Shown here: positions 13,204 through 13,208 of the stretch, piece by piece
Layout of the letters: the number at the start of each line of letters is the position of its first letter
Numbering within the stretch: the stretch's first letter is position 1
Source: an uncultured Erysipelotrichaceae bacterium
GTDB taxonomy: Bacteria; Bacillota_I; Bacilli_A; RF39; UBA660
DNA length: 13,208 bases
Assembly (NCBI GenBank): GCA_902772675.1
Contig: CACYBN010000057.1
Span: 1 to 13,208, forward strand
Direction of reading: 5' to 3'
The notes under the pieces: generated by a model
Seen by the model: only the letters and a program-made list of their open reading frames with translations
The model's database searches: none
What the model was told of the DNA's origin: nothing
Translations under genes and position numbers: made by a program

Positions 13204-13208
13204 TCACA

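Noticed and set aside
13192..13205. Palindrome ATATAATTATAT upstream of the recombinase gene as a dif or attachment site
   Set aside because: It is a -10 box in AT-rich DNA; no 11+6+11 bp dif-like arms and no repeat elsewhere in the window.

Overview
This window is very AT-rich chromosomal DNA (roughly a quarter to 30% GC by eye) from a low-GC Gram-positive bacterium. The signs are a Bacillota-type DnaB/DnaD-family primosome protein, three aminoacyl-tRNA synthetase genes each behind a T-box riboswitch, and ribosome binding sites of the AGGTGA / AAGGAGG kind. Tryptophan is encoded by TGG and no gene is broken by TGA, so the standard code fits. A Bacilli/Erysipelotrichia-like or Mollicutes-related gut lineage is plausible, but the sequence alone does not fix the taxon. 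I see no insertion sequence, CRISPR array, tRNA, rRNA or prophage.

Layout. 1-1421 (-): proS, cut by the left edge. 1438-1671: its T-box leader and promoter. 1674-2276 (-): a single-pass extracytoplasmic protein. 2377-2976 (+): an Sfp-type phosphopantetheinyl transferase, convergent with serS (2983-4272, -) across a shared bidirectional terminator. 4276-4335 holds a 19-codon upstream ORF between the serS T-box terminator and serS, and 4351-4580 holds the serS T-box and promoter. 4581-5882 (-): dnaB. 5947-9033 (-): ileS, a eukaryote-like IleRS2. 9063-9317: the ileS T-box and promoter. 9350-9796 (-): a four-helix membrane protein. 9926-11680 (+): a 584-residue protein of unknown function with two copies of one domain separated by an Asn/Gln/Pro-rich linker. 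11740-12288 (+): a six-helix HdeD/DUF308-like membrane protein with a TTG start. 12292-13179 (-): a XerC/XerD tyrosine recombinase.

The three synthetase genes should respond separately to uncharged tRNA-Pro, tRNA-Ser and tRNA-Ile; the readable specifier codons are CCT, TCT and ATC. Most other genes look like single-gene transcription units with extremely compact signals. Hairpin terminators overlap stop codons, and -10 boxes sit only 5-7 nt before the Shine-Dalgarno sequence, implying very short leaders.

The most noteworthy points are: the swapped GIHH signature motif in IleRS, linked in IleRS2 enzymes to mupirocin hyper-resistance; a SerRS with archaeal-like motifs; the in-frame, SD-equipped upstream ORF before serS; the duplicated-domain protein; and a dnaB promoter whose -35 element lies inside the ileS terminator hairpin.
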